The translations under genes were made by a program, and so were the position numbers. From Alentia gelatinosa (Eukaryota > Annelida > Polychaeta > Phyllodocida > Polynoidae), in contig OX465584.1 in assembly GCA_950022655.1 (NCBI GenBank), positions 57,277,789 to 57,341,788 of the forward strand: DNA of 64,000 nt, in the 5' to 3' direction. Numbering within the stretch: the stretch's first letter is position 1; each line of letters starts with the position of its first letter. Positions 1-11,571 of the stretch are shown piece by piece. The notes beneath the pieces are model-generated. The model made no database searches, was not told where the DNA came from, and saw only the letters and a list, made by a program, of their open reading frames with translations.

Positions 1-690
1 AGCGATTCAAATGAGATGGGATACAAGCTCTGACTGTAAACTTTCATAGATTTCCACTAGTTCTCCATGGCCTTTTAATACCTTAAAGACAGCAATATGA
101 TGTGTGTTGGTGCACATCTGCCGGATTAGTCAGTGTCAGGGCGATTTACTGAGTGACAGCGAACACGAGATATTTTTGGCGTAAATTCCAGATGTTGTTT
201 GTTCTTCATCTACTGGAGAGGTGTGCACCGTTCTCCAAAATGTCATAATTCAGAACTCGATGTATATTAAGATGTGTAAAGATGTGTTAGGAACCACCGC
301 TTCCAGAACACATGTACAATGCCAAGTGGTTTTTGTTCTGTATTTACCTCAGCAGAGTCGTTACCTTTTAACTGGATGCTAACAATAAACTGTGCCCAGG
401 CATTGCTGTGTTAGATGATGTAACCTGATTTTTTTTTCTTGGCATTATTATTGTGAAAACTAGACCCAGAGGCAAAAGACCCATCGCATATGAATGTAGT
501 GTAACACAGTGGAATCTGTAGCCATGACAAAACACCATGTAAAATGTGAACACAGATTTACGTGGAAGTTCTACTGTCCTAAACTGTAAATGAAATGTAA
601 GAACGAGGTGAGTTTTGTAGTTCTACCCCTGCTTGACTCTCATCCACACAGAACCTCAGCATAGGGCAACATGGAGGCACACACTTTGAA
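1..690. other. Non-coding, repeat-derived left edge
   Basis: No supported gene. The first ~50 bases match one arm of the foldback repeat seen whole at 30,990-31,583 and 37,027-37,322 (the shared core reads gattcaaatgagatgggat), so the window opens inside such a copy. The remainder shows only short chance reading frames. Confidence 0.5.
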
Positions 691-960
691 TATGATCTCA
701 ATGAGTTTATTTGAGGATAGAGTTAGCGCTTTATCTCACCCCTGGTACTTTTTCCCATAGACTTAACATTGGGAACTCATACTCAACGCCCATGGAGTAT
801 TGTAAAAGATACTCAAAGGGGGATGATGTCACAAGTGTTAGCCAATTACTCAGTGATAGGGGTGAGATAAAATTTGAACTGCACTCAATCCATAGCTACT
901 GAAAATACGCTATTAATTTGTGGTTTGTTATGTAATCTCACGAGGCAAAACCGAGTGAGA
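690..960. repeat. Partial foldback repeat (tatctcaccc/gggtgagata family)
   Basis: Two inverted blocks, one reading tatctcacccctggtac near 733 and the other ggggtgagataaaat near 858, flank a spacer with acttaacattgggaactcat. The same block pair recurs at 31.1-31.6 kb, 37.2 kb and, more weakly, 27.0, 32.4, 46.9 and 47.6 kb. No coding content. Confidence 0.5.
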
Positions 961-2820
961 TTACTCCGCAACCAAAACCCATGGCCTATTTTTCGTGGCT
1001 ACGGATGTCGTGGCAGTCTTTTTCTTCTTGCCATGTGAGACACAAATATAATTAGTGTAGGTCCTGCCTAGGTTTTGATCGGTAGCATGACTGAGAGGGG
1101 GGGGCTTGTGGGCGTCACTTATAGTTAACACGTCGGGTATGAAGAGTCCACTCCGCACTCAATCTGGGTTGTTTAGTCACCCTTACACTATACACTCATA
1201 TATGTCATACGCATTGACCGGGTGTATAGTAATAAGAAATAACTTATAAATGGTTATTAATGGATATGAAATATCTCCCAAGTCACCAACATATATGAGT
1301 TGGAGACACTTGCATGGACTCAATTTTTTTTTTTATTAGTAATGAATGGCAACAGGTGAAAACATTGAATCTTGCTTAGTGTGTATCGGAAACGTTGTAT
1401 ATAGAATCCAGTCCCTGTGCTTGAGTCCCCCATAGATCACCCCATTTCCACTTCTCTCACGGGGTCTCTGCATGACATGGGGAGTCTTGCAGAAGTCCCT
1501 GCAAACGTTGACTAGTTACTCCCACGAAAAGGCCACTGGGTCGTGCACGGGGATTCTCTTACTGGGCCGTGTGTATCATACAGATCTACTTTCCGTACAA
1601 ACAAGAACTAGGAAATAAAATGAGACTTGATTAGGTTGTGTCTGAGTTCTGTAGGGGTATATATTTGTTGATTCTAAAGGTGGAGTTTTTTTCCTTTTTT
1701 TTTTAAAATGGGATTGAGTCAATCTTCATATTTGTTGTATAGACAATCTTTTTAATGTGTTCATAAGTTATAGTGATATATATGTGTGTATCTATAAAGA
1801 TCTATCTATCTATATATATATAAGCGACTCGTAAAATATAAGTAGGTGTGAATGTGACTTTTGCTGTTAAATAATGCAGATTCTTTCCTCAATGTATTAT
1901 ATAAAAAAGGCATGAAATATACCCATTACAAAAGCAAATAAATCCAGATGTGAATATATAAAGTTCTGCAACCAATAAATAAAAGAATTATATTCATAAT
2001 AGTGTGGTAAATTCACATTATGCAGATGTAGAACAATATTAGATATCTACAATGAGTCCGATATAAATGTATGATAATGTACATTATATATACTTATTTC
2101 AATAAATGGAACCAGTTCAACTGGCTGGTGTCTATTAAATGTCAATGTATTGTTCTGGTCATTCAAATATATTTTCATCCTATTATAAACTCCATTAAAT
2201 GTCTGCAGACAACCGGCAGAAAATCTTGAACTGGTTGACAGAAGCTCAATTGTTTAGTGTGGAGACAGTGTCCATTATGAAGACTGGAAGTTGTCTAGTG
2301 ACGCTATATGTGAAGGGAACGTCCCTCGAGATGCACGAGTTGGTTGTATAGTTGATGTTCATTTGACTCCATGTACTAAATGCGTTTATTATACATGTTC
2401 TGACATTCATCCCCTTGGAAGTAAATTGCCATGACCAAATGTAAAACTGATGTATAAATTGTTAACAGGTATAGGTTATTATGAGAGTACCTTATGATCT
2501 ACAATAAAAACTGTCCTATCAAAATCTTCTGGTTCTGTTGTTGATAACCAGGTTCTCGATACCTACCCACTGAGAAGGCATGTGGGAGGTAGGTTTTTTT
2601 TAGATTAATTTATTTAGTTTTTATTCAGGAAATGCAAAAATTGAACAATCACCTGTACTATAGGCGTTCTTCCTTGCACATGTCAAAACAAATATGTAAA
2701 GGCAAATTTAGTGTATTGAGCTTGATGCTGTTATTTCTAATATTAAATTGAGCTGAAACTTAACCTTCTAAGTTTTCTTAGAGCACCACATAGCAGATTT
2801 GACATCAGAATACTGACCTT
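961..2820. other. AT-rich non-coding DNA
   Basis: No supported gene. There are short microsatellites (tatc/tata near 1,795-1,825) and an AATAAA-type signal near 2,503 (ctacaataaaaactg). The latter could belong to the 3' UTR of a + strand gene lying left of the window, but no coding exon is visible to support that. Confidence 0.4.
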
Positions 2821-3618
2821 TTTATGACTGTCCATAGAAACATTTTGTTGACACATTTAGCAACATCGGAATTGGGTGACACTGTTAAAACCAAAGATCA
2901 CAGAAATAGAGCTCAATTTCTGATGTGTTTCATTTGTGGCAAAAGGTGGCATGATAAATCAGATTGCACTGAAAAACCAGTTGAGTTTAAAGATGGGCTC
3001 AAAGACACTTCCTATTGAGTGACACAAATTTGCAACTGAGAATATCTGGTTGGCACAGAGTAATAGCTGTAGATCTGAACTTCTATTAGATGACTCTTAT
3101 TTTGTAAAATGCAGGGAATGTAGGCAAGTTGAATCTTATAAAGTCAGCCTGGGTTAATGACAAACTGGCAAAGATGGTGTTAGACACCGCTAGTACTTCT
3201 TCTCTAGTGAATGAGAGATTTATTTTACCTGCTATAGGACCAGCAAATTATTTACTGGCCAAGGGAATAGTTGGGTTTACACCAACTGGAAAGTGCCATT
3301 AGATAGTAGCAGGTGTATGGTCTGACCCTGAGGCACCTGATCTCATACTTGGTTATGATGATATGGAAAAGGTCTTTGATGTTGATATCACGGCAATGTT
3401 TGCCCCCCTACTTCAAAGTTCAGATAGAGAATTTGAAGGTGAGTGTTCTTATCCTGTAGAAAATAGAGCCTTTAAACTTTCTAAAGAGAAAGTGATTGAG
3501 GAAGAGGTAAATAGTTTAGGTACAAAGACCACACCTCTAGATGAACCAGATAAAATAGAAAGTGACAAAAGGGGTTCAGAAAGATAGCTGTGAATCACTG
3601 CATTTGAGTAGAGAATAG

Positions 3619-4647
3619 TTGGTTGAGTATCAACAAGAAGATGAGGCACTTGAAAGTGTTAGATCAAAGGTATCTCAAGATAGTCAGGGAGATGGTAGTT
3701 TCTTCATGAAAATTGGTTTGATTCATAGGAAGTCTATTAACAAAGAAAAGGGAGATAGAGAGGTAGATCAACTGGTTGTCCCAAAATTCTGCTGCAAGGA
3801 TTTGTTGATCATGGCACATTCCATACCTCTAGCAGGACACCTGAGGGTGGAAAAGACACTGGAATGGTTGCTGGCCCATTTCTTTTAGCAAGGTGTTTAC
3901 AAAGATTTTAAAGATTTTTGTGAGTCCTGCCCAGATTGCCAGAAGGCAACTGGTCGCCTGTCAGATCCACCGGCAGATTTACAGCCAATCCCTCCTATGG
4001 GACTTCCCTTACGAAAGATTTTCATGGACATTGTAGGTCCACTGCCAAGAACCAAAGAAGGTTATAGGTACATTTTGTCAGTCATAGATCTAGATACTAG
4101 GTATCCTGAGGCTATACCCCTATGAAATCAAAGTGCAGAAGCAGTTGCAGATGCTCTTGTGACTATTTTCTCTTGGGTAGGAATTCCAGAGGAAATTTCA
4201 AGTAATCAGGGTACCAACTTCATGTCCCAGTTGGTAAAAGATTTGTGCAAACAGCTGCAAATTCAGCATTTATCAATCACACCCTATCATAAGGTTGCAA
4301 ATGGTCTAGTAGAAAGGTGGAATCAGACAATGAAAAACATGTTGAGACGAATGATCCATGATGAACCATATACTTGGGACAGATTGTTGCCTTATGTATT
4401 GTTTGCCTACAGAGAAGTACCAGAAGCCAGCACTGGATTTTCACCATTTGAGTTGGTGTATGGTTGGCCTATAAGGGGTCCCCTCTCTGTTCTGAAAGAG
4501 GCATGGGTCGAAAAGGATGATCCTGGTGATATCATAGATTTTATCGTAGAAACTAGATCTAGACTCGTGACATCAGTAGAACTAGCCCAGGAAAATCTTC
4601 AGAAATCTCAGCCAGACATGAAAACCTGGTATGACCAAAAAGCTTGA
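3619..4647 (+). pseudogene. Integrase region of the Gmr1-like element (broken)
   Basis: The N-terminal zinc-binding module is visible as AHSIPLAGH followed by CESCPDC near 3,930 (HHCC arrangement). The catalytic core follows: first acidic residue in MDIVGPLP (~4,030), second position in SSNQGTNF (~4,200), third in LVERWNQ (~4,312). The second catalytic Asp reads as Asn, so the active site is damaged. Stop codons at 3,886-3,888 and 4,123-4,125 split the frame into three pieces. The motif YELVYG-like FELVYGWP (~4,450) is typical of the C-terminal side of gypsy integrases. Confidence 0.8.
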
Positions 4648-4723
4648 GAGAAAGTTTTTGAAGTTCAGGAGGAAGTACTTTCACCAACATCGAGCAAGTC
4701 CCTAGAGGCTAAATGGCAATCAA

Positions 4724-6097
4724 ATGATTGAAGAAGGAATCATAGTAGAATCTAGTAGTGAGTGGGCATCTCCTTTAGTTCTTGTTGCAAAGAAACAGGA
4801 TGGTAAGCAGACTGGAATTCACGTTTGTATTGACTTTAAAAAGGTCAATCTGCTTACAAAATTTGATGCATATCCTCTCCCTCGCATAGAAGATTTGATA
4901 GAGAATCTGGGATTAGCAGGTTAGATCTAACAAAAGGGTATTGGCAGATACCTTTATGCCCTGACTCAAGCTGCATGGAGTTGTCTCATTACACTAAGTC
5001 CATATAAGGAATAGAGTAGACCGAGTTGCCAATGACTGCATTCGCAGCAAACCCCGACCTTGACCCTGACCTCCTTACATGATATTTTCTAGCGCCTTGA
5101 GATGGCTCTACAGTCGAGAGTTGACCTACAATCTTATGGGCCACAACCACCCTCCAAGAGATAAAACTGCCTTCAGGACTCCACATGGGTTGTATAAATT
5201 TACTGTACTCCCCTTTGGGTTGAAGACTGCCAGATTAGCATTTACCCGGATGATGGACAGTGTGTTGAAAGGCACAGAAGGCTTTGCAGCTGCCTACTTA
5301 GATGATGTAGTGATATACAGCTCTAGCTTTGAGGAAAATGTGGATCATCTACAGATAGTATTTGACAAGCTATCAGAAGCCAACTTTGTAGCTAAGCCGA
5401 GTAAGTGTCACTTAGGTGATGCTAAAGTCCCTTATTTGGGCCACCTTGTTGGTGCAAAAACAATGAAACCACTCGAAAGCAAGTTAGAGGCTATTCGGAT
5501 GTTCCCTAGACCCCAAACAAAGAAAGAAGTTAGGTCATTCCTGGGTATTACGGGTTATTACAACAAATACATAAAAAAGTATGCAGCCCTTGCTATGCCT
5601 TTAACTGGCCTTACTAAAAAGAGGAGGCCCAACAATGTCATTTGGGATGAAGCATGTGAGCAAGTCCTTATGGAACTCAAAACTGTACTAAAAAAGTGTC
5701 CAGTTCTGAGACTCCCTGATTTTGATAATCAGTTCTTCATTCAAGTTGATGCCTCTGAGAGAGGAATGGGAGTTGTTCTATGCCAGAAGGATGAAGGCAA
5801 GGAGCATCCGGTGGCTTATGCTGGTCGGAAACTTCTACCTCGAGAGTTATGACTATCAACAGTAGAAAAAGAGTGTTTAGCACTGGTATGGGCTGTAGAA
5901 TACTTTAGACCATATGTGTTTGGGAGGAGGTTTGTAGTTGAGACAGACCATAATTCTCTTATATGGTTACACCAAGTGAAAGATAAAAATTGCAAACTCT
6001 TCAACTGGAGTGTAACACTCCAGTCCTATGACATATGGAGGTTGTGCACTGCCCTGGAGCCCGGAACAGCAATGCTGATACCCTATCAAGGATTTAA
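4724..6097 (+). pseudogene. Reverse transcriptase and RNase H of the Gmr1-like element (broken)
   Basis: The fingers region (SSSEWASPLVLVAKK, then DAYPLPRIEDL) runs to a stop at 4,922. After a frameshift the YWQIPLCPD segment follows, and then about 190 bases of unrelated sequence. The frame resumes at KTAFRTPHGLYKF (~5,162), with the catalytic box AYLDDVVIYS (~5,295). RNase H begins around QVDASERGMG (~5,742) and continues through VEKECLALVWAVEYF after a stop at 5,850. It ends with HCPGARNSNADTLSR just before a TAA at 6,095. These are family hallmarks read directly from the sequence; the protein cannot be functional. Confidence 0.8.
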
Positions 6098-6940
6098 GGT
6101 ATAAGTTTCATCTTATTGTTTGATAAAGACATTTGTGTCTTTTGTAGTTGAGAAAATTTGTTTTCTAGAGGAATTCCCTAAATTTTCTTCCTTTTGAAGG
6201 TATGGGGTGTTACAAATTCCAAAATTATTTTTTATATAAAATATATTCATCAGGATAAACCTGGTCATAAGGTCTGAGAATTTGGCTTTTTCCAAAACTT
6301 ATTATGATTTTATAGCACATATTAGTGCAGTTTTATTCTCAGTATTATATTGAACAGATTAATGGTGGTCTGTCTAATATTCCTTTATATTCACTGTACT
6401 AAAAATTTGAAGGTATTTGTGTGTGCTGTTTAATAGTTACTATGCTTGGAAAGTGTTGTAACAAGAATGCTGGGAGAGTGACCACAGGCCTGAGTGGCCT
6501 TCACATTGCACCTTGATTGGGTTAAATCACCTGACAACCTCTTGATTGCTTTTGAGCATTTATGTCGTGAATTACATAGGGACTAGAGAGTCCCTTTCTT
6601 AAGTGAAAAAAGAGATCGTCATTTGCTGAATTGGATGTATGGGCGTGCATGCTTGGAAGTATATATATTGACAACAGAGTTATGCAAACACAACTACATG
6701 ATGCCCCTGTTATAAATATTTTTCAACCTAATTGTGTAAGTTATATGAAAAGTATTGAGTATATGGGAGACACATTATTATTATTTTTTTTTTTTTGTCA
6801 TTCAAACAGTTCTTTCACAAGAAAGTTTTTCCACTGTAGGTATACATCGAACACCAGTTACAAGGGGTACATCGAGATATGTAGGTTCATTATAATAATT
6901 ATTTAATTAACATAATTTTGAGATATATCTAGCTAATATA
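6098..6940. other. Non-coding AT-rich DNA
   Basis: May include the 3' LTR of the Gmr1-like element (from ~6,209, TGTTACAAATTCC, just after gaaggtatgggg), but no second copy was found to prove it. Nothing else recognisable. Confidence 0.35.
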
Positions 6941-6941
6941 T

Positions 6942-9050
6942 TTATTGTCTCAAGTAAGATATAAGATAGTAAATGATGGTAATGGTGGGAAATGAGATTA
7001 GGACAATTTCATCGTAGTTCATAGGCAGAGTAGATCTTTTTGATTTCTCGTTTAAATGCAGCTTTACTATCAAGTAGTTGGATCTTGGGATCCAAGAGAT
7101 TCCATAGTACAGTGGCTCTATACATCGGCGATTTAAAGTAATGGTTACAGTTAATACGACATGCCTTAAATTTGACCTTGCTCGAACTTCGGCTAGTGAG
7201 TTGTCGAGCAAGTTCACATCCTTTGACTTCTTATAAATCACACTGAGTAGCTGCATACTCCTTCGTACATCTAAATAATCAATTGCGTGGTTTTGATGCA
7301 ACTTGGATACCCGCTGACGCCTTACTCTTTGGAATTGTATTACACGCAATGCCCTATTTTGCAGTTTCTGTAAGGCCTCGATTTCAAGTTTAGTAGAGCA
7401 GTCGATTACATATGAACAGTATTCTAATTGAGGCCTAACAACAGTCTTATAAATAGATAAGGCTACCTCTTTACTTATCTGGGGTCTCAATTTACCCAGT
7501 TTAAAAATCTTATGGCTAACATTTTTCTTTACTTCACGTACATGAGCTTTAAAAGTCAGCCCACTATCAAGCAGTATACCTAAATATTTATAACTTTTGA
7601 CCATTGCTAAGTTGTTGTCCTCACAGTCGATATTTAGATCAGGTAAGTAACAAAGTCGCTTCTCTGAGGCATACCAGCATGTTTTAGTTTTTTCCTTATT
7701 TATCGTCATGCCATTACATGAGCACCAGTTCGAGATAACATTAACAGCAATTTGTAGGGTTTCTTGTGTACAGATCGGGTCATCATTCCTACTAAACACC
7801 ACAAGATCATCTGCATATTGATAACAAGTACAACCCCTTATTTGATTGCACATGTCGTTTACAAATAAATTGAAATACAGGGGCCCTAGCACACTCCCTT
7901 GCGGGACACCAAAATTAACGGGTACTAAAGACGAGGTGACTCCATTTATGATTACTTTTTGTTTTCTATTAGTCAGGTAGTCCTGAGTCCATAAAATAAG
8001 GTTGGGGGGTAACATAATAATTCCATTTAATTTCAGTAGTAGTAGCTCATGGGGGACGGCATCGAAAGCCTTCCTCAGATCAAAGTAACAGGAGGCAACA
8101 ACATTACGCTCATTTCTAGCTCTAAATAAATCATCAAGGTAGTTGAAAACTGCATCTGAAGTTCCAAGTTTCTTCCTGAACCAGTACTGAGAACAACTTA
8201 GTAAATGGTTTTCTTCAATATAATCTGACATAAATTGATAAGTAATGCGCTCTAATATTTTTGCCGGACTTCATAGTAATGTGATGGGGTGCCAGTTACT
8301 TATCTTGGTTAGGTCACCTGATTAGGTATCGGGACTACCAGTCCAATTTTCCATCGTTCAGGAACAACCCCGACATCAAGAGAACACTGAAACAGGTATG
8401 TGAATTCGTTACATAGTAAAGACATACAATCTTTGACAAAGCGCCTAGAAATATTATCTAACCCTGAGCTCTTATTCACATTAAGCTCTTTTATGTGACC
8501 CATGACAATCGTCTTAGTTACCCTCGCTGGTATTGAGAGAGTCTCATTACGAGTTTCTTTCAATCCATTCAGTAAATTCTCATAACCTCGGGAGTCGCGT
8601 TGATTAAAAAGTTTCTGGCCTATACCACTAAAGTAATCATTAATAAAGGACGCGGTTGCCTCGACAGGAACTTCTACATTATTTTTTTCATCTACTAGAT
8701 GACAATCAGTTTCATCTTTGTTACCATGTAGCAGAGATCGGATGTGTCTCCAAAAATCATTGGGCTTATGAACCAAATGCTCTAACTGATCCAGGCAGAA
8801 GGCATTCTTAGCTTCTTTAAGGCATTGTCTGATTTCGTTACTCAGTCGTCTTGAGTTTACCAGGTCTTCCCGTAGTCCATTTATTTTATAATCTCTAATG
8901 TGACAACGTCGTAGTTCAATTTAAGTATAAATTTCATCCGTTACCCACGGGTCTTTAGCTCTATTAAACGACATATGTTTTAAAGGACAGACTTCATTTA
9001 AGTAATTATTTAGTACAGTATCAATAAACCCCCATAAGTCATTTGGATCA
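6942..9050 (-). mobile_element. 5'-truncated non-LTR (LINE) retrotransposon, CR1/jockey-type RT
   Basis: Two minus-strand reading frames, 8,309-8,776 and 6,942-8,231, belong to one reverse transcriptase separated by a frameshift and a stop between 8,231 and 8,309. The palm motifs are clear: FDLRKAFDAVPHELL, then GVPQGSVLGPLYFN, then the catalytic YADDLVVFS. They are followed by the thumb region and the RPQLEYCSYVID-type motif common in CR1/jockey elements. Upstream linker sequence (WVTDEIYT, then FWRHIRSLLHG) can be followed up to ~9,050 with a further stop near 8,922. The endonuclease domain is missing, so the copy is truncated at its 5' end. Exact clade is not decidable by eye. Confidence 0.85.
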
Positions 9051-9480
9051 CGACAGCCCAAACATTATGGAACTCTCTTCCTGCTATTGTTCACAACACA
9101 CTTACATACCCAATGTTCAAGAAGATTACGGAAACTATTATGGAGGAAAGCATCCCACTTTAAATACTGATAAAAGTTTTGGATATTGTCAATGGGTATT
9201 GGATACAATGCTGACTGCCAATTAATTATGTAACTGTTATCTAAAAGTTGATATCACCTTAGTGTGATAAAGCTCTATATATGTAGAAAATCTGATAATA
9301 ACGATGTCCCAAATGGCTCCCTGAGGAAGACCAGCGATGGGCAACCAAGCTGACAGGCTGTCATCTTTTATTGGTTATTGTAGTTATGTACGAATATCAT
9401 ATATTTATTGAATATATTAACAAAAGAATCAAAATAAAGGAATCTTGGAATAATGGAAAAAAAAGAAGAAAAAGTATGGT
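9051..9480. other. Non-coding interval
   Basis: No supported gene. A ccctgaggaagaccagcgatg stretch at ~9,318 resembles the 3' region signatures of retroelements, but there is too little to classify it. Confidence 0.3.
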
Positions 9481-9680
9481 AGAGAGGCAGTATGGTGGAG
9501 GGGCAGTATGGTGGAGGGACAGTATATTAGAGGGGCAGTATATTAGAGGGGCAGTATGGTGAAGGGGCAGTATGGTAGAGGGGCAGTATTGTAGAGGGAC
9601 AGTATGGTGGAGGGGCAGTATGGTGGAGGGACAGTATGGTGGAGGGACAGTATGGTTAAGGGGCAATTTTGTAGAGGGGT
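9481..9680 (+). repeat. 16-bp minisatellite, about 12 copies
   Basis: The unit is gaggggcagtatggtg with variants (gaggga, tatta, ttgta at fixed positions). Open frames in this interval on both strands encode only the repeated peptide (YCPSTILPLHHTVP-type) and are not genes. The array stops exactly at the putative outer end of the adjacent gypsy LTR (9,681). Confidence 0.9.
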
Positions 9681-9774
9681 TGTTGTCAGATTACAAGGGA
9701 GCCATGTTAGTTGGAACTCTTTAATACAGTAGGTAGTAATACACTTTAGATCATGTGACATACGTATCATGACA
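9681..9774 (-). repeat. Putative 3' LTR of the second gypsy element
   Basis: On the minus strand a purine tract (aaaagaaaaagggaga, 9,775-9,795) is followed at once by TGTCATGATACG, and the sequence can be read to TCTGACAACA at 9,681. TG...CA ends next to a polypurine tract fit an LTR start. No matching 5' LTR was seen above 13,445, so the length (94 bp, short) is uncertain. Confidence 0.45.
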
Positions 9775-10128
9775 TCTCCCTTTTTCTTTTTTTTAGATCA
9801 TCAAAATAAGCAATGAGAGTTAACACACATGAAAAAAATATAGCACTAAGACAAGCCAGGGTCACTAGTTCTTAGCTTGTCGGTCATACCTGTCTTTACC
9901 CCATACAGGAGTCCCTACTCAAGATAACGTAGGATGTCCTGAGTATAATCATCAAACATAATGTTCTAGCTTTGGCCTTTGATGCATTTCTAGGAACAGT
10001 ACAGGTCTCTATAGTAGCATAATAAACTTCTTTTTTTTTCTTATGACTTAGAACATATGTTTCAGACTAGATAAAATTTAGCAGTTAGTGTAATCTGTTA
10101 GTGTTTAAGATTGTCTGGTGTAGTGTTT

Positions 10129-10939
10129 TTAGGATGTGTAGTCCTTAAACCTTGCTGGTGTTTTTACTTGTCTACCAGAGCGCGTAGTATGCTGCGGAAT
10201 CTCTGGACTATCACATGGCATGGATGGTTTTGATTTACTTGGACTCTGGGTTGTGGTAGCTTCGGGTGACACTCTTTTTGTTATTGCTGGTTTTAGGTCA
10301 ATTGAAGGTGTTTTCTTCACTGTTAAATCAAACGCTGGAATTGTAGCTGGCTTGAAGTGCTCAGGACACTTATGGAGATTGGTCCTGTTTTGTCTTAATT
10401 TCCTTTCACCCGTGTCAATTATGTATGAATGAGGAGTAGAGTGACTTGTCACAACTTTGGCTTGTTGACACTGTTTAGTCTTTAGTGTTGTAGGTATTTG
10501 GTACAACTCAGTATCACCTGATTTCAGTTCATCATAGTATTCCTTCCCTGCATCTTTGTTGGTAGTTTTCCTTTACTTTAAGTTGAATTTTCCTCAGTTT
10601 GTGCCGAATCAACTCTGTAGAATAGGACTTTGGTCTGAGAAGGTCTCTGTTAATGATGAGGCTGGTTTTTATTCTCCATCCCATAAGTATTTGTGCCAGA
10701 GACAAGTCTATTCCAGTGAATGCTGTGGCATTGTACTCCATGACAGCCTTCTTCCTTTTTTCTTCACTTTCTGCTTTCTTCCAGAGATGTTTTATCGTCC
10801 CAACAGCTCGTTCTGCCTCACCATTTGACTGGTGATAGTGAGGACTGGTTGTGATGTGGATTATGTTGTTTTCTTTGCAGAACTGTTTAAATTCAGAACT
10901 GGAATATTGTGGACCGTTGTCAGTTGTCTGAAATACCAT
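10129..10939 (-). pseudogene. Integrase C-terminal half and pol tail of the second gypsy element
   Basis: The frame 10,532-10,939 carries TDNGPQYSSSEF and SNGEAERAVGTIK, the second and third catalytic blocks of a gypsy integrase. A break near 10,507-10,531 separates it from 10,129-10,506, a basic proline-rich tail ending TRSGRQVKTPARF that is typical of the pol C-terminus. Confidence 0.75.
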
Positions 10940-10965
10940 GAGTGGTTAAAATTGTTATCATAGCC

Positions 10966-11265
10966 ACAACTACTTTTTTTTCTTTTTTAAATATCTTTTA
11001 TTTGATTCAATGATAATACATTCTTTCATACAAATGTTAGATCGGAAATGGAAACATAATTACAATACAGTATCAAGTATGTTATGATGTATTTATAATG
11101 AGTATAAAGGTAAGCGAATCGTTAATGGTCCCGGCATTCCATGTCAGATTTTGTTTCACACTGTGATTCATAACATCAATATTCAGTTATCTAACTAAAT
11201 TAGTTCAGCTATTTTTTCTCTCGCCTCCAGCTTACATGCGGCTTTCGAGGTTGCCATTTGTGTTT
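10966..11265 (-). mobile_element. LINE 3'-tail insertion inside the gypsy integrase
   Basis: Between integrase halves lies ~300 bp that, on the minus strand, begins with a short frame (FWNHLDAKTQMATSKAA...) and ends with an AATAAA signal followed by an A-rich tail at 10,966-10,995. The tail and missing 5' portion fit a 5'-truncated non-LTR insertion. The flanks (gtagttcaggcgatcg and gtagttgtggctatga) look like a diverged target-site duplication. Confidence 0.55.
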
Positions 11266-11571
11266 TAGCATCTAGGTGGTTCCAGAACCTTGCACACTGA
11301 TAGATTCGCGATCGCCTGAACTACTGATGACATTGTCTCAGTAAACAACTTTTCTACTGCTATCCACTTGCTGAAATAATCAACAATAAGCACAAAGTGT
11401 TGACCTTTGAATTCAAAAGGTTCTGAAGCACAGTGGGACCAAGGTCTTTCCGGTATTTCTCTCAGTGTCATGGGCTGGACTTGCTGTTTCCTCTGGTTGA
11501 CTTGGCATTCTTGACAGTTTTCAACTACCTGCTCAATCTGTTGATTGATTCCTGGCCAGTAGCAGCTTTAC

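Larger units (their letters stand above)
2824..6097 (+). mobile_element. Decayed Ty3/gypsy retrotransposon with integrase before reverse transcriptase (Gmr1-like)
   Basis: Order along the + strand: a gag zinc knuckle (CFICGKRWHDKSDC, CX2CX4HX4C, near 2,925), a protease-like stretch with D-T-A at ~3,185, an integrase zinc-binding region and core (3,780-4,647), then reverse transcriptase (4,724-5,700) and RNase H (5,700-6,097). The domain sequences are Ty3/gypsy-like, but the IN-RT order is that of Ty1/copia. That combination is the known hallmark of the Gmr1 group. The copy is dead: in-frame stops at 3,886 and 4,123, a stop and frameshift at 4,922, a foreign insert at ~4,968-5,155, a stop at 5,850 and a frameshift near 6,030. 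No LTR pair was found; TGTTAC at 6,209, after a purine-rich run, could start a 3' LTR. Confidence 0.8.

Noticed and set aside
6942..8231. A working reverse transcriptase gene
   Set aside because: Although the main frame is long and keeps YADD, the element lacks its endonuclease and has a frameshift and stops upstream, so it is a dead copy.
9371..9770. Repeat-peptide frames on both strands (for example HHTVPPPYCPSTILPL)
   Set aside because: They are translations of the 16-bp minisatellite.
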